Source: Bacteroidales bacterium UBA5762
GTDB taxonomy: Bacteria > Bacteroidota > Bacteroidia > Bacteroidales > TTA-H9
Reading direction: 5' to 3'
DNA: 60,632 bases
Assembly: GCA_002418865.1 (NCBI GenBank)
Contig: DIEY01000089.1
Location: 61,612-122,243 of the forward strand
Under the pieces are notes generated by a model. That model did no database searches. It had not been told where the DNA came from and worked only from the letters and a program-made list of their open reading frames with translations. The translations under genes and the position numbers were made by a program. Below, piece after piece: positions 27,499 to 37,017 of the stretch. How positions within the stretch are numbered: the first letter of the stretch is position 1; each line of letters opens with the position of its first letter.

Positions 27499-28458
27499 CT
27501 ATTTTTCATTGAATTTGAAATATTTCCCCTGATAGGTTTGCAAGCTAATCATTTTTTTCTGAATGTCTTGCTGAAATGCATCAGCACGTTCCAAGCCCCA
27601 ATTGGGGGCAACCACCATAAGTGGAGGAGCTTCGGCTGATAGTCGTTCTACTACCATATCTGGCCTAAGCCTTTCAATAAATCTTATTACAAAATCGGCA
27701 TATTCATTACGCTCGAAAAGTTTGAAATTATCAGGATGCAAACTATACTCGGCTGCCCAGGCCGTACCTTTTATAATTTGCAGCTGGTGAAGCTTAATGC
27801 TAGTTAAAGGTAATTGGGATATTATTTGAGCCTCGTTCAACATCATATCAAGAGTTTCGCCCGGCAGGCCAAAAATAAGATGGCCTCCACTAGGTATTCT
27901 TCTCCTCGAAAGAGTTTCTAAGGCTTTTACGGTCTCAGCAAAACTATGTCCGCGGTTGAGCTTCCTTAAAGTCTCATCGTAGCATGATTCTATCCCAATT
28001 TCTACTTGTATGTAATTCTTCTTGGATAATTCCGATAAATAATCTAAAGTTTCATCAGGCAGGCAATCGGGTCGAGTAGAAATGACTAGGCCAATCACTT
28101 CGGGATGGCTCAATGCTTCGGCATATACCCTCTTTAAATACGACAAAGACCCGTAAGTGTTCGAAAAAGCCTGAAAATATGCCAAATACCGAGTAACCCT
28201 TCTGTATCTCCATGAATGAAAAGCTATTCCGTCTGTAATCTGCTGAGTGATACTTTTATCAGGGCGACAATAGGAAGGATTGAAGGCATCATTATTACAA
28301 TAATAACATCCTCCTATCCCTTTCGTACCATCACGATTAGGGCAAGTAAAACCTGCATCAATAGAAAGTTTTTGAATTCTTCGGCCAAACAGCCTCTTAA
28401 AATAAGTCGAATAAGTATAATAGGGTTTTTCGTCGGCCCATGGATATATCATAACCAT
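27499..28458 (-). CDS. TIGR01212 family radical SAM protein (YhcC-like)
   Basis: Radical SAM enzyme of 319 residues. Cysteines C39, C51 and C54 form the C-X11-C-X2-C spacing typical of this family (GFTCPNRDGTKGIGGCYYC). It also has the GHLIFGLPGET motif and the C-terminal EAPPLMVVAPNWGLER region. Relatives (E. coli YhcC) have no settled function, though a link with tRNA or translation has been proposed in general. It lies about 70 bp downstream of the POT transporter gene and may share its transcript. Confidence 0.88.
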   Translation of the reverse strand: MVMIYPWADEKPYYTYSTYFKRLFGRRIQKLSIDAGFTCPNRDGTKGIGGCYYCNNDAFNPSYCRPDKSITQQITDGIAFHSWRYRRVTRYLAYFQAFSNTYGSLSYLKRVYAEALSHPEVIGLVISTRPDCLPDETLDYLSELSKKNYIQVEIGIESCYDETLRKLNRGHSFAETVKALETLSRRRIPSGGHLIFGLPGETLDMMLNEAQIISQLPLTSIKLHQLQIIKGTAWAAEYSLHPDNFKLFERNEYADFVIRFIERLRPDMVVERLSAEAPPLMVVAPNWGLERADAFQQDIQKKMISLQTYQGKYFKFNEK

Positions 28459-28526
28459 TTTTTACGAATCCCAGTTTTTCTGACTTCTTGGAATTCATTA
28501 GATACAGAAAATAGATTTAGAATAGT

Positions 28527-30506
28527 TTATTTAGTTGCTGCCTCGAGTTTCTTCATAATGGAAAAAATGAATATACCTGAGAGTACGCAGCAAATGATCA
28601 AAATTGACCAGAAGCCCACCAAAGGAAGTTTTTCCCAGAAGGTACCCACTACACCAACCAAAAGGTTTCCGATTGCCGTAGCTGCCAGCCATCCTCCTTG
28701 CATTATCCCACTATACTGCGGAGGAGCAACTTTCGAAACAAAAGACAAACCCATTGGGCTGAGGAATAATTCGGCTATAGTAAGTACAAAATAAGTGCTG
28801 ATGAGCCATGAGGGAGAAACCAGTTTATCGGATATTCCGGAAATCTCGGCAGGGGCGGGTAAGCCAATAGAACCGAACAACATAATGGCATAACCGAGAG
28901 CAGCCAAAAACATTCCAATGCCAATTTTTCGCGGCGCAGATGGCTCCTTCCCTTTATTGGCCAGATAACTAAACAGTGCAACCGTTAGTGGTGTAAGAAT
29001 GATGATAAACATTGGATTGAATTGCTGGAAGATCTGAGGGGTTATTTTGGTCATATTATCAATACCATAAATACTAGTAAAGTAATAACCTGCCAAACCC
29101 GCAATGCCTAAAATAACGAGTAAAATTCCGATCTTTCTATTGCGTTGGCTGCCCAGCAATCCTATAGTTGAAAGGTAGATGCCATATAGGAATACAATCA
29201 ATGACAGCAATGGGAAGAGATTAAACAGCATAGTCCATCCTGCCGGTATAGTGCTCATTGTATAATCACGTGCAAAAAAGGTAAGTGTTAATCCATTCTG
29301 ATGGAAAGACATCCAGAAGAAGATAACCACGAAGAATACCAGAAATAGAGCAATCATGCGTTCTCTCACTTCTTCTTTTGGCATCATCTTTATCTCTTTG
29401 CCTGTTACCTTAGCCTCAGCGATTTCTTGTTTTACCGTTTTGTCAACCGCTTTCCATGTTTTCTTAAAGAGGAGGAAGATTAGAACTGAAATAATCAAAC
29501 TAATACAAGCTACGCCAAAGGCTAGATTATAAGAGATAGACAGTGATTGACTAACATAATGCTTACCAAAATTTCGGGCAAAATCATCGGGCTTAGGACC
29601 ACCGCCTAAATTCGGGTCTGTTACATGAACTGCCTGTATTCTTGCTACTACATCAGCTTTAGTTTGAGCCTCTTTCGGATCACGACTCTGCAATAACTCG
29701 TATTCATAACTACTGATCATCATGGATGAATCGGTAATCTTACCCGATTGAGTATATTGATAAAGACCTGCGGCTTTTAGTCTAAATAAAGCATTTTCGA
29801 TATCATCGGTGAAGACTGCTTTATGTTCTTTTTTTGCCTTATTCAAAACGGCTTCAAATTCCCTTTCTGGTAACTTTTGGTCTTCAGGACTCAAATATTC
29901 TAAAACAAAAGTTTTTTTATCAATGGCATTTTTTTCGTCATTGAGAATGACATAGTTTTTAGGTACTGAAGCATCATAAGTAAAGTCAGACGATCTCAAT
30001 ACCGTCTTATTGATATAATTTGCTGCACTGGGTGCAAAAAAGGCTCCAATATTAATAAACATATAAAAAATCGAAAAAGCAATATCTCTATTCTTGCCAT
30101 AGCGTGGATCGTCATAGAGCTTGCCAACGAGAGCCTGTAGGTTTCCTTTAAAAAAACCGGTACCCAGAGAAATAAGAACCAGTGAAAAAATCATCATGGC
30201 CATGCCTACCGCATTGCTTTCGAGCGGAATGGCAAGCAACAGATACCCGATAAACATGACCATTATGCCTAAGAGAATCGTTTTCCCATAACCCAGAGCC
30301 TTATCTGCTACAACACCTCCTAAAATGGGGAGGAAATAAACTAGAGCCAGAAAGGTTCCATAAATCATGCTAGTTGTAGCCGAAGTTAAACCAAACTTGG
30401 CTTGCATATACAAGGTAAGAATAGCCAACATGGTGTAGTAGCCAAAGCGCTCTCCCATGTTGGTGATCGCTAAAACCAATAATCCTTTGGGATGATTTTT
30501 AAACAT
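28527..30506 (-). CDS. Proton-dependent oligopeptide (POT/PTR2) family MFS transporter
   Basis: Inner membrane uptake system for di- and tripeptides driven by protons. It has 659 residues with about 14 membrane helices. The family motif near the N-terminus reads NMGERFGYYTM; in most members this is ExxERFxYY, so the first acidic residue is Asn here. A soluble insert of roughly 150 residues (about 170-320) interrupts helices 5 and 6. Both features also suggest a Bacteroidota sub-branch of the family. The assignment to POT is firm; the substrate and its coupling are not. Confidence 0.88.
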   Translation of the reverse strand: MFKNHPKGLLVLAITNMGERFGYYTMLAILTLYMQAKFGLTSATTSMIYGTFLALVYFLPILGGVVADKALGYGKTILLGIMVMFIGYLLLAIPLESNAVGMAMMIFSLVLISLGTGFFKGNLQALVGKLYDDPRYGKNRDIAFSIFYMFINIGAFFAPSAANYINKTVLRSSDFTYDASVPKNYVILNDEKNAIDKKTFVLEYLSPEDQKLPEREFEAVLNKAKKEHKAVFTDDIENALFRLKAAGLYQYTQSGKITDSSMMISSYEYELLQSRDPKEAQTKADVVARIQAVHVTDPNLGGGPKPDDFARNFGKHYVSQSLSISYNLAFGVACISLIISVLIFLLFKKTWKAVDKTVKQEIAEAKVTGKEIKMMPKEEVRERMIALFLVFFVVIFFWMSFHQNGLTLTFFARDYTMSTIPAGWTMLFNLFPLLSLIVFLYGIYLSTIGLLGSQRNRKIGILLVILGIAGLAGYYFTSIYGIDNMTKITPQIFQQFNPMFIIILTPLTVALFSYLANKGKEPSAPRKIGIGMFLAALGYAIMLFGSIGLPAPAEISGISDKLVSPSWLISTYFVLTIAELFLSPMGLSFVSKVAPPQYSGIMQGGWLAATAIGNLLVGVVGTFWEKLPLVGFWSILIICCVLSGIFIFSIMKKLEAATK

Positions 30507-30546
30507 AATCTTTGTTATTTAATGAAACATTCTTTCGCTTTGGCCG

Positions 30547-30554
30547 CAAATATA
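30547..30554 (-). promoter_or_regulatory. Candidate -7 element TATATTTG for the POT transporter
   Basis: Minus-strand TATATTTG matches TAnnTTTG and lies 40 bp before the start codon. No good -33 TTTG was seen at the usual spacing. Confidence 0.55.
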
Positions 30555-30601
30555 CATTGTTTTTAAAAATAGAAAAATCAGATCTGCCAAAAAAAGGAGA
30601 T

Positions 30602-32431
30602 TTAATCTTCTGAAAATTCTTTGAGCAATTTACGATAGTTCGAAAAGACATTGGCTCTGGAAACAAAACCGATATATTTTCCATCTTTTATCACAGGAAT
30701 GTTATAATGAGCAGTTTGTTGAAACAATTTAGCTACGTCTTCCATGGTATCATTGGGACTTACTCTCACATCGGGCATAAACATCAAATCTCTTACGAAA
30801 ATTTTATTATAGAGTTCTTGTTGAAACAAAATATGTCGGATATCATTGATGAAAACTACACCTAGAAAATTATTTTCGTGATCTACGACCGGGAAAACAT
30901 TACGCTCGGAACTTGCTACTATTTTTACGAAATCTCCCAAGGTTGCATCGGGAGAAACAGTCTTGAAATTAGTTTCGAGCAAATCGGTAACCTTCATCAT
31001 CGAGAGTACGGCTTTGTCTTTATGATGAGTAATCAATTCACCACGTTCGGCAAGTTTTTTTGTATAGATGGAATGAGGTTCGAAATATTGTATAGTGATG
31101 AAAGAAATAGCAGAAGTTAGCATTAAAGGGGTAAGCAACTGATAACCTCCAGTAATTTCGGCAATTAGAAATATAGCCGTAAGAGGAGCGTGCATTACTC
31201 CTGCCATCACACCAGCCATTCCCACCAGAACGAAGTTATTTTCGGGCATTCGAATTCCTGTAAGAAGATCGAGTGTACGAGTGAAAAACAAGCCACTCAA
31301 GCCTCCCATAAATAGAGAAGGGGCAAAAACTCCACCAATACCACCTGCAGCATTGGTAAGAGCCATAGCTATTACTTTTGTTAACATGATGATAAGCAAG
31401 ATGACAGGAAACATAAAGGACGACATCTGAAGGTTGCCAAATAAACTCTGATTAACCACCTCGGTGCCATGGCCATTGAGCATCAGCATCAAAGCATCAT
31501 ATCCTTCACCATAAAGCGAAGGAAATATATAAATAAAAACTCCCAATATAACCCCTCCTACCAAAAGTCGATGAAAAGGATTACTAATGCGCTTGAGTTT
31601 GGATTCCGTATAATCGGAAGCCCTTATAAAATATAAGGAAACAAATCCACAAAACAAGCCTAAAATAGCATAGAATGGCAAACGTGAGAGCTCGAACGAA
31701 CTTTCGAGGGTAAATGAAAACAATACTTCATCGCCAAGAAAGAAAAAAGAAATGACAGAAGCCGTGATGGCCGATAAGAGAAGAGGAATTAAAGTGGCCA
31801 TGGTCAAATCAATCATGATGACCTCGATAGTAAAAACAATACCGGCAATGGGAGCCTTAAAAATGCCGGCAATGGCTCCAGCGGCACCACATCCAATAAG
31901 TAAAGTTCGATGTTTATATGAAACTTTAGCTATTCGTCCCAAATTACTTCCTATGGAAGCACCTGTGAGCACTATGGGAGCTTCAGCACCCACCGAACCT
32001 CCAAAGGCAATGGTTAAAGTGCTGGCTATCATCGAAGAAAAAGTATTATGCGGCTTCAATAAACTGCTATTCCTCGAAATAGCATATAATACCTTGCTTA
32101 TTCCATGAGATATATCGTCTTTTATAAAATAACGAATGAAAAGTACTGTTAGCAATATCCCTATTAAAGGTAAAAAAAACAAAAGGAAGCTATTACTGCC
32201 AAAGCCAAAATCACTCGTAATAAACGCATGCGTATAATAAACAGTATTTTTCAGGATAATAGCACTCAAACCACTCAAAAAGCCTATAATAACCCCCAGA
32301 ATATTGACCAACCGACGGTCAGAAATTTTTTTTAGCCTCCATTTCTGAAGTGAGTCTCTAAATTGTAAAACATTAACCCTTAAAGGGATGCGTATATTGA
32401 GCCCGTATAATTTCAATACATCAGACATCAT
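30602..32431 (-). CDS. ClC family chloride channel/transporter with two CBS domains
   Basis: Membrane chloride transport protein of 609 residues. The ClC core covers about 40-450 and two CBS domains lie at about 475-535 and 540-605, probably sensing nucleotides. The gating glutamate is present (E150 in GSVGAEAPIV, matching GREGP of the E. coli protein), and so is the pore tyrosine (Y430 in GGYQLLTP). The internal proton glutamate position is Val204 (FTIEVIM), as in many ClC channels, and the GSGIP motif is changed (SHGIS). It may therefore be a passive channel rather than a Cl-/H+ exchanger. A second ATG (32428) is an equal start. Confidence 0.88.
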   Translation of the reverse strand: MMSDVLKLYGLNIRIPLRVNVLQFRDSLQKWRLKKISDRRLVNILGVIIGFLSGLSAIILKNTVYYTHAFITSDFGFGSNSFLLFFLPLIGILLTVLFIRYFIKDDISHGISKVLYAISRNSSLLKPHNTFSSMIASTLTIAFGGSVGAEAPIVLTGASIGSNLGRIAKVSYKHRTLLIGCGAAGAIAGIFKAPIAGIVFTIEVIMIDLTMATLIPLLLSAITASVISFFFLGDEVLFSFTLESSFELSRLPFYAILGLFCGFVSLYFIRASDYTESKLKRISNPFHRLLVGGVILGVFIYIFPSLYGEGYDALMLMLNGHGTEVVNQSLFGNLQMSSFMFPVILLIIMLTKVIAMALTNAAGGIGGVFAPSLFMGGLSGLFFTRTLDLLTGIRMPENNFVLVGMAGVMAGVMHAPLTAIFLIAEITGGYQLLTPLMLTSAISFITIQYFEPHSIYTKKLAERGELITHHKDKAVLSMMKVTDLLETNFKTVSPDATLGDFVKIVASSERNVFPVVDHENNFLGVVFINDIRHILFQQELYNKIFVRDLMFMPDVRVSPNDTMEDVAKLFQQTAHYNIPVIKDGKYIGFVSRANVFSNYRKLLKEFSED

Positions 32432-32501
32432 TCGCTGAGAATAATCCCATTTATCTAATGAGAATTTGATTGCATTTCTATTTGCTACGAAATTCTCAGG
32501 G

Positions 32502-32509
32502 CAAATATA
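32502..32509 (-). promoter_or_regulatory. Candidate -7 element TATATTTG for the ClC gene
   Basis: Minus-strand TATATTTG matches TAnnTTTG and lies 70 bp before the ClC start codon, in the gap after the DUF389 gene. Confidence 0.5.
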
Positions 32510-32539
32510 AAAACTTATATTTTGAAATCCTCTTATATT

Positions 32540-33859
32540 TTATTGAGAAGGCACCTCATTGAAAAACACTAACAGCTCAGAAGTTTTTAAACGCACTTGG
32601 AGCCATAGTCTTATTTTATCTTCCTCTTCTTGTGACAATTTTTCTCCTAAGTATCCAACCATTACAACAGTTATTTTCCTAGAAGAGGTGTCTGATTCTA
32701 TCACATAAGTATCGGCTAATGCACATGACGCAATGTTTTGATTCAAGATTTTTAATTCATCAAGGAGGTCGCGAGCCAACATGGGTCGTTTATTAATACT
32801 ATCGAGCCGAGTCTTGCTTTTATTTAGTTCGGCTTCGAGTGCATTAATACGTAAAAGCAATTTGGTTCTATCGTCAGTTTCTTGTTCAGGCATTTGGTAA
32901 GCAAAGCCTTGGCTTATTTCAATTTTCGCCTTAATGCCGAAATCATTGGCCTTTTGTTGAATAACTCTTTTTGCCTCCTCATCAAGAGCCAATCCTCCAT
33001 AAGTGAGATTAATAATCTTTTTTCGAGGATCGACCTCTGAATCGAGTAAATAACTCCCCTCAAAAATTCTGACATTATTTATATATTTATTACTACTTTC
33101 TATGAATCTTTCCTTTTGTGCAAGCAAATATCCAAAATAAATACTCGGTATAAGCGTCACGGCAATGATAATGTATATATAACGACGTATAATTTTAGCC
33201 TTTTCAGGGCTTACATCTTCCCGAATTGGAAACTTTAAAATTCGTGAAATCAATAAAGCGGCAAGAGCAATGAAGACAGTATTGATGGTAAAAAGATATA
33301 AAGCACCAAAAAAGAAAGTAGGCTGAAGTGTAGCTAAGCCATAACCAGCAGTACACAGGGGAGGCATTAAAGCTGTGGCAATAGCAACACCTGGAATAAC
33401 AGTACCCTTTATACGTGAGCTTACGGCTATAATGCCAGCCAACCCCCCAAAAAAAGCAATCAATACATCATAAATAGAGGGGCTTGTGCGAGCTAAAAGT
33501 TCTGAATGTGCGGAAGAAAGTGGGCTTATAAAAAAATACAAACCCGAGACTAGTAGACCAGCTAATACAGCAAAACCAAAATTCTTAAGCGATTTACGTA
33601 ACAAGGCGAAATCGTAAATTGCAATGCTATATCCAATTCCATTGATAGGTCCCATAAGTGGCGAAATTAACATGGCACCAATAATTACTGCCGTACTATT
33701 CATGTTTAAACCTACCGAAGCCACCATAATTGCACATGCAAGTATCCATATATTTGTACCACGAAACGTCGCTCCCTTATCTATTTCTTGATGAACAGTT
33801 GCATAATCCTCCATGTGTTCCCGTAAATCAAGATATTGAAATATTTTCTCGATGTTCAT
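32540..33859 (-). CDS. DUF389 domain-containing membrane protein
   Basis: Membrane protein of 439 residues with the TIGR00341/DUF389 signature (STAVIIGAMLISPLMGPING, about 55-74) and about six membrane helices up to residue 230. The C-terminal half is soluble with a helical coiled segment near 320-345 and a beta-rich tail. Its function is not established in this family. It has its own -7 element 13 bp upstream and is followed by the ClC gene. Confidence 0.85.
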   Translation of the reverse strand: MNIEKIFQYLDLREHMEDYATVHQEIDKGATFRGTNIWILACAIMVASVGLNMNSTAVIIGAMLISPLMGPINGIGYSIAIYDFALLRKSLKNFGFAVLAGLLVSGLYFFISPLSSAHSELLARTSPSIYDVLIAFFGGLAGIIAVSSRIKGTVIPGVAIATALMPPLCTAGYGLATLQPTFFFGALYLFTINTVFIALAALLISRILKFPIREDVSPEKAKIIRRYIYIIIAVTLIPSIYFGYLLAQKERFIESSNKYINNVRIFEGSYLLDSEVDPRKKIINLTYGGLALDEEAKRVIQQKANDFGIKAKIEISQGFAYQMPEQETDDRTKLLLRINALEAELNKSKTRLDSINKRPMLARDLLDELKILNQNIASCALADTYVIESDTSSRKITVVMVGYLGEKLSQEEEDKIRLWLQVRLKTSELLVFFNEVPSQ

Positions 33860-33871
33860 AATTTTTTTTCA

Positions 33872-33879
33872 CAAAAATA
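33872..33879 (-). promoter_or_regulatory. Candidate -7 element TATTTTTG for the DUF389 gene
   Basis: Minus-strand TATTTTTG matches TAnnTTTG and ends 13 bp before the ATG, so the leader would be very short. Confidence 0.45.
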
Positions 33880-33992
33880 TTCTAAAATATACAAAAGCGA
33901 AGCGGTCATCTGATATTATACCATCAAAATTTAAGAAGAAATCTATGGGCATCAATTCTATATAAATACTTTGTTGTAATCGAATTAAATAC

Positions 33993-34021
33993 AAAAAGCC
34001 GACTAACTAAGCCGGCTTTTT
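33993..34021 (-). terminator. Intrinsic terminator after pntB
   Basis: A 12-bp stem with one mismatch on the plus strand (a T-G wobble in the minus-strand RNA), left arm 33993-34004 and right arm 34010-34021, has a 5-nt loop and runs AAAAAGCCG..CGGCTTTTT. The minus-strand transcript ends in CTTTTTGTATTT. It closes the pnt operon. Confidence 0.8.
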
Positions 34022-34037
34022 GTTTGAAGCCTAAAAT

Positions 34038-35492
34038 TTAAAGGCTTTTAATCTCAGCGATGAGTTTTTGCAAGGTAATTTTGGCATCTCCAAAAAGCAT
34101 TCGAGTGCGAGGATGATAAAAAAGATTATTTTCTATAGCGGCATATCCCTTAGCCATAGAACGTTTCATAACGATGACATTTTTTGCTTCCCAAACCCTA
34201 ACTACAGGCATTCCATAGATGGGACTCGATGGATCTTCTTCGGCTGCAGGATTTACAACATCATTTGCTCCTATCACAATAACAACATCTGTATTGGGCA
34301 TTTCTTTATTAGCATCTTCAGCTTCGACCAATTTTTCATATGGAACATCTGCCTCAGCCAACAAAACATTCATATGTCCAGGCATACGCCCTGCAACAGG
34401 ATGGATTCCATATTTAACTTCCACACCTTTGCTGGATAGCAAAACGTCGAGTTCGTGGCAAAGATGTTGAGCCTGAGCTACGGCTAAACCATAACCTGGC
34501 ACAATATAAACCTTTTGAGAATAACTTAAGAGTATAGCAGCATCACTTAATGTGACTTCTCTAGTGGTTTTATCAATGTCGGCAGCTCCTTCTTTGCTTT
34601 TACCTCCAAACGCGCCTATAATCACATTTAAAAGAGATCGATTCATGGCTTTACACATTAAAATAGTAAGAATGGTACCGGCCGAACCAACGAGAATCCC
34701 ACCAGTGAGCATTGCTCGGTTATCATAAAGAAATCCCCCCATGGCAGCAGCAACCCCAGTAAAAGAGTTTAAAAGGGAAATAACTACTGGCATATCGGCT
34801 CCTCCAATAGGCATTACAAAACTGACTCCATAAAACAAAGCCAAAAATGCAAAGATGTAAACCAAACCCATAGAAGGTTTATAGTCGAGTTGAAGGATAT
34901 AAATAACAAAAATGAGCAATCCAGCCAGAATAATCATGTTCAGATATCTTAGCCAGCTCGCCTTGATGTCACCTATTTTCCCGTCGAGTTTTCCAAATGC
35001 AATCATACTGCCTGCAAAAGATACTGAGCCTATCATTAACCCAAGAATTACTGACAGGGTGTAGCCATTCAGCATTCCATGGTATTCGACCAGTTCGGCA
35101 GGTACATGGGGAAATTCCATCAGTGAAATCAATGCTGCGCATGCTCCACCCATTCCATTGAACAATGAAACCATTTGGGGCATTGCCGTCATCTTAACTT
35201 TTCTGGCAGCTGTCCACCCAATTATACCTCCCAACACAATAGCTAACATAATTAAAGGAATATTTTGAATCCCTTCATAAGTTCCATCATCTTGCTTAAC
35301 TTTGTGAAACACAATGGTGAACAAAATAGCCAGAAACATGCCCGCGGCAGCCCATAAATTTCCACCTCGGGCTGTAGCGGGACTGCTCAAGCGTTTTAAT
35401 CCTATGATATACAAAACGGAGGCAATAATATAAGAAATCTCGAGAATCGAAAATTGCTGGGAATAGTCTATGACTTTTGTAATTTGTTCCAT
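34038..35492 (-). CDS. pntB: NAD(P) transhydrogenase subunit beta
   Basis: Membrane and NADP(H)-binding subunit of the proton-translocating transhydrogenase, which makes NADPH from NADH using the proton gradient. It has 484 residues: about nine membrane helices to residue 290 and the dIII domain at about 310-484. The NADP site is clear (VPGYGLAVAQAQHLCHELD, HPVAGRMPGHMNVLLAEADV, VIVIGANDVVNPAAEEDPSS, KRSMAKGYAAIEN). It is last of the three pnt genes, 11 bp after pntAB, and is followed by a terminator. Confidence 0.95.
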   Translation of the reverse strand: MEQITKVIDYSQQFSILEISYIIASVLYIIGLKRLSSPATARGGNLWAAAGMFLAILFTIVFHKVKQDDGTYEGIQNIPLIMLAIVLGGIIGWTAARKVKMTAMPQMVSLFNGMGGACAALISLMEFPHVPAELVEYHGMLNGYTLSVILGLMIGSVSFAGSMIAFGKLDGKIGDIKASWLRYLNMIILAGLLIFVIYILQLDYKPSMGLVYIFAFLALFYGVSFVMPIGGADMPVVISLLNSFTGVAAAMGGFLYDNRAMLTGGILVGSAGTILTILMCKAMNRSLLNVIIGAFGGKSKEGAADIDKTTREVTLSDAAILLSYSQKVYIVPGYGLAVAQAQHLCHELDVLLSSKGVEVKYGIHPVAGRMPGHMNVLLAEADVPYEKLVEAEDANKEMPNTDVVIVIGANDVVNPAAEEDPSSPIYGMPVVRVWEAKNVIVMKRSMAKGYAAIENNLFYHPRTRMLFGDAKITLQKLIAEIKSL

Positions 35493-35503
35493 GGTTTGCC
35501 CCC

Positions 35504-35815
35504 CTATTTTTTGTCTTTCTTCTTTTTAAACATTTCGAGCATACGGTCAGTGACCACAAAACCACCTACAACATTCAGGGTTCCGAGTATTACGGCAATG
35601 AAACCCAGAACCAAGGGAAGAGTCTCGTGAGCATGGCCCATCACTATAATAGAACCAATAATTACCACGCCATGAATAGCGTTTGCGCCCGACATCAAGG
35701 GAGTATGCAAAACGGCAGGAACATGCGATATAACTTCAATCCCAAGAAAAATGGAAAGAATGATGATAAAAATCGCATCCTTATATTCATAAATAAATCT
35801 TAATACACCATCCAT
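35504..35815 (-). CDS. pntAB: NAD(P) transhydrogenase subunit alpha 2 (membrane part)
   Basis: Small membrane subunit of 103 residues with three helices, matching the separate alpha-2 chain of three-subunit transhydrogenases such as that of Rhodospirillum rubrum. Family cores include SHVPAVLHTPLMSGANAIHG and LGFIAVILGTLNVVGGFVVT. It sits between pntAA and pntB with gaps of only about 20 and 11 bp. Confidence 0.93.
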   Translation of the reverse strand: MDGVLRFIYEYKDAIFIIILSIFLGIEVISHVPAVLHTPLMSGANAIHGVVIIGSIIVMGHAHETLPLVLGFIAVILGTLNVVGGFVVTDRMLEMFKKKKDKK

Positions 35816-35836
35816 AAAATTTGTTTTTAAGGGTTA

Positions 35837-36964
35837 TTAACTATTGATAAATGATTTCACTCTTTCATGAACAATTTCACCTTCATGGGTAACCACAGTA
35901 CCTTTCACTATATCATCGTCCCAATTAAGGTTGAGGCCACCATCTTTTGTAATGAGCAATTTGATAAAGTTGATATAATTTTTGCCTAACATACGCGAGG
36001 CATCGGTAGGCATTTCGCTCGGGAAAAATGAATGGCCAATGATTTTAACTCCATGGTGCACAATAGTTTTATTGTTTTGAGTTAATTCGCAATTTCCTCC
36101 GGTAGAAGCAGCCAAATCGATAATAATGCTACCTGGGCGCATGGCTTCGACGGTTTCGGTTCTGATTAAAAGAGGAGCCCGTTTCCCAGGTATCTGAGCT
36201 GTGCCAATAATAACATCTGACTTGATGGCGTGGTCGTGAACAGCTTGTGCTTGACGCTGTTTAAATTCTTCAGTTTGTTCGATAGCATAACCTCCTGCCG
36301 ATTTATCTTCTATGGCACCTTCTACTTCCACAAATTTTGCACCTAAACCAAGCACTTCTTCTTTGGCTGCCGTTCGAACATCGAAGGCTTCAACTACAGC
36401 GCCTAACTTACGCGAAGTAGCTATGGCCTGTAATCCGGCTACTCCAGCCCCCAATATTAAAACTTTCGCCGGTGATATAGTACCTGCTGCTGTCATAAGC
36501 ATGGGGAAAAACTTTGGCAGTTCGTTGGCAGCCCGCAAAACCGCCTTGTAGCCAGACACTGTGGCCATGGATGAGAGTATATCCATGGCTTGAGCTCTTG
36601 TGGTTCGTGGAATAACATCCATGCTAAACGCCGTGACTCCCGTACGCGCAAGAGTCTTTACATAATCTTTCTCATAATAGGGATTTAATGCACCAATGAT
36701 AACCTTTCCTCTACTTAAAAGTAAAATATCATCCGACGATAAAGCATTGATCATTAATAATACATCAGAAAGCTCGATTACTTCCTTATGTGAAACAATC
36801 TTTGCTCCAATAGCTTCATACATAGCATCATCAGCATAAGCATGCATCCCAGCTCCCTGCTCTACTAAAACCTCAACCTGAAGCTTTATTAAAGTGGCAG
36901 CCGCCTCGGGTAAGAGCACTACCCTGTTTTCTGGCTGTTGTTCTTTAAGAATTCCTATTCTCAT
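35837..36964 (-). CDS. pntAA: NAD(P) transhydrogenase subunit alpha 1 (NAD-binding)
   Basis: Soluble NAD(H)-binding subunit (dI) of the transhydrogenase. It has 375 residues from ATG 36964 (MRIGILKEQ); the frame extends 14 codons further upstream, but the family begins at this Met. The NAD Rossmann motif is LILGAGVAGLQAIATSRKLG, followed by VVEAFDVRTAAKEEVLGLGA. It has 29% of the family's C-terminal region removed compared with the E. coli fused alpha chain, because that part is the separate pntAB here. It is first in the pntAA-pntAB-pntB operon. Confidence 0.94.
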   Translation of the reverse strand: MRIGILKEQQPENRVVLLPEAAATLIKLQVEVLVEQGAGMHAYADDAMYEAIGAKIVSHKEVIELSDVLLMINALSSDDILLLSRGKVIIGALNPYYEKDYVKTLARTGVTAFSMDVIPRTTRAQAMDILSSMATVSGYKAVLRAANELPKFFPMLMTAAGTISPAKVLILGAGVAGLQAIATSRKLGAVVEAFDVRTAAKEEVLGLGAKFVEVEGAIEDKSAGGYAIEQTEEFKQRQAQAVHDHAIKSDVIIGTAQIPGKRAPLLIRTETVEAMRPGSIIIDLAASTGGNCELTQNNKTIVHHGVKIIGHSFFPSEMPTDASRMLGKNYINFIKLLITKDGGLNLNWDDDIVKGTVVTHEGEIVHERVKSFINS

Positions 36965-36987
36965 AGAATGAAGTTTTGTTAATGAAA

Positions 36988-37017
36988 CAAAAGTATAGAA
37001 TTTCATTTTTTGCCAAA
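36988..37017 (-). promoter_or_regulatory. Bacteroidota promoter of the pnt operon
   Basis: Minus-strand -33 TTTG (37014-37017) and -7 TACTTTTG (36988-36995) are 18 bp apart and match the consensus well. The -7 element is 23 bp before the pntAA ATG at 36964. It sits inside the extended N-terminal frame, which supports the shorter start. Confidence 0.7.
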
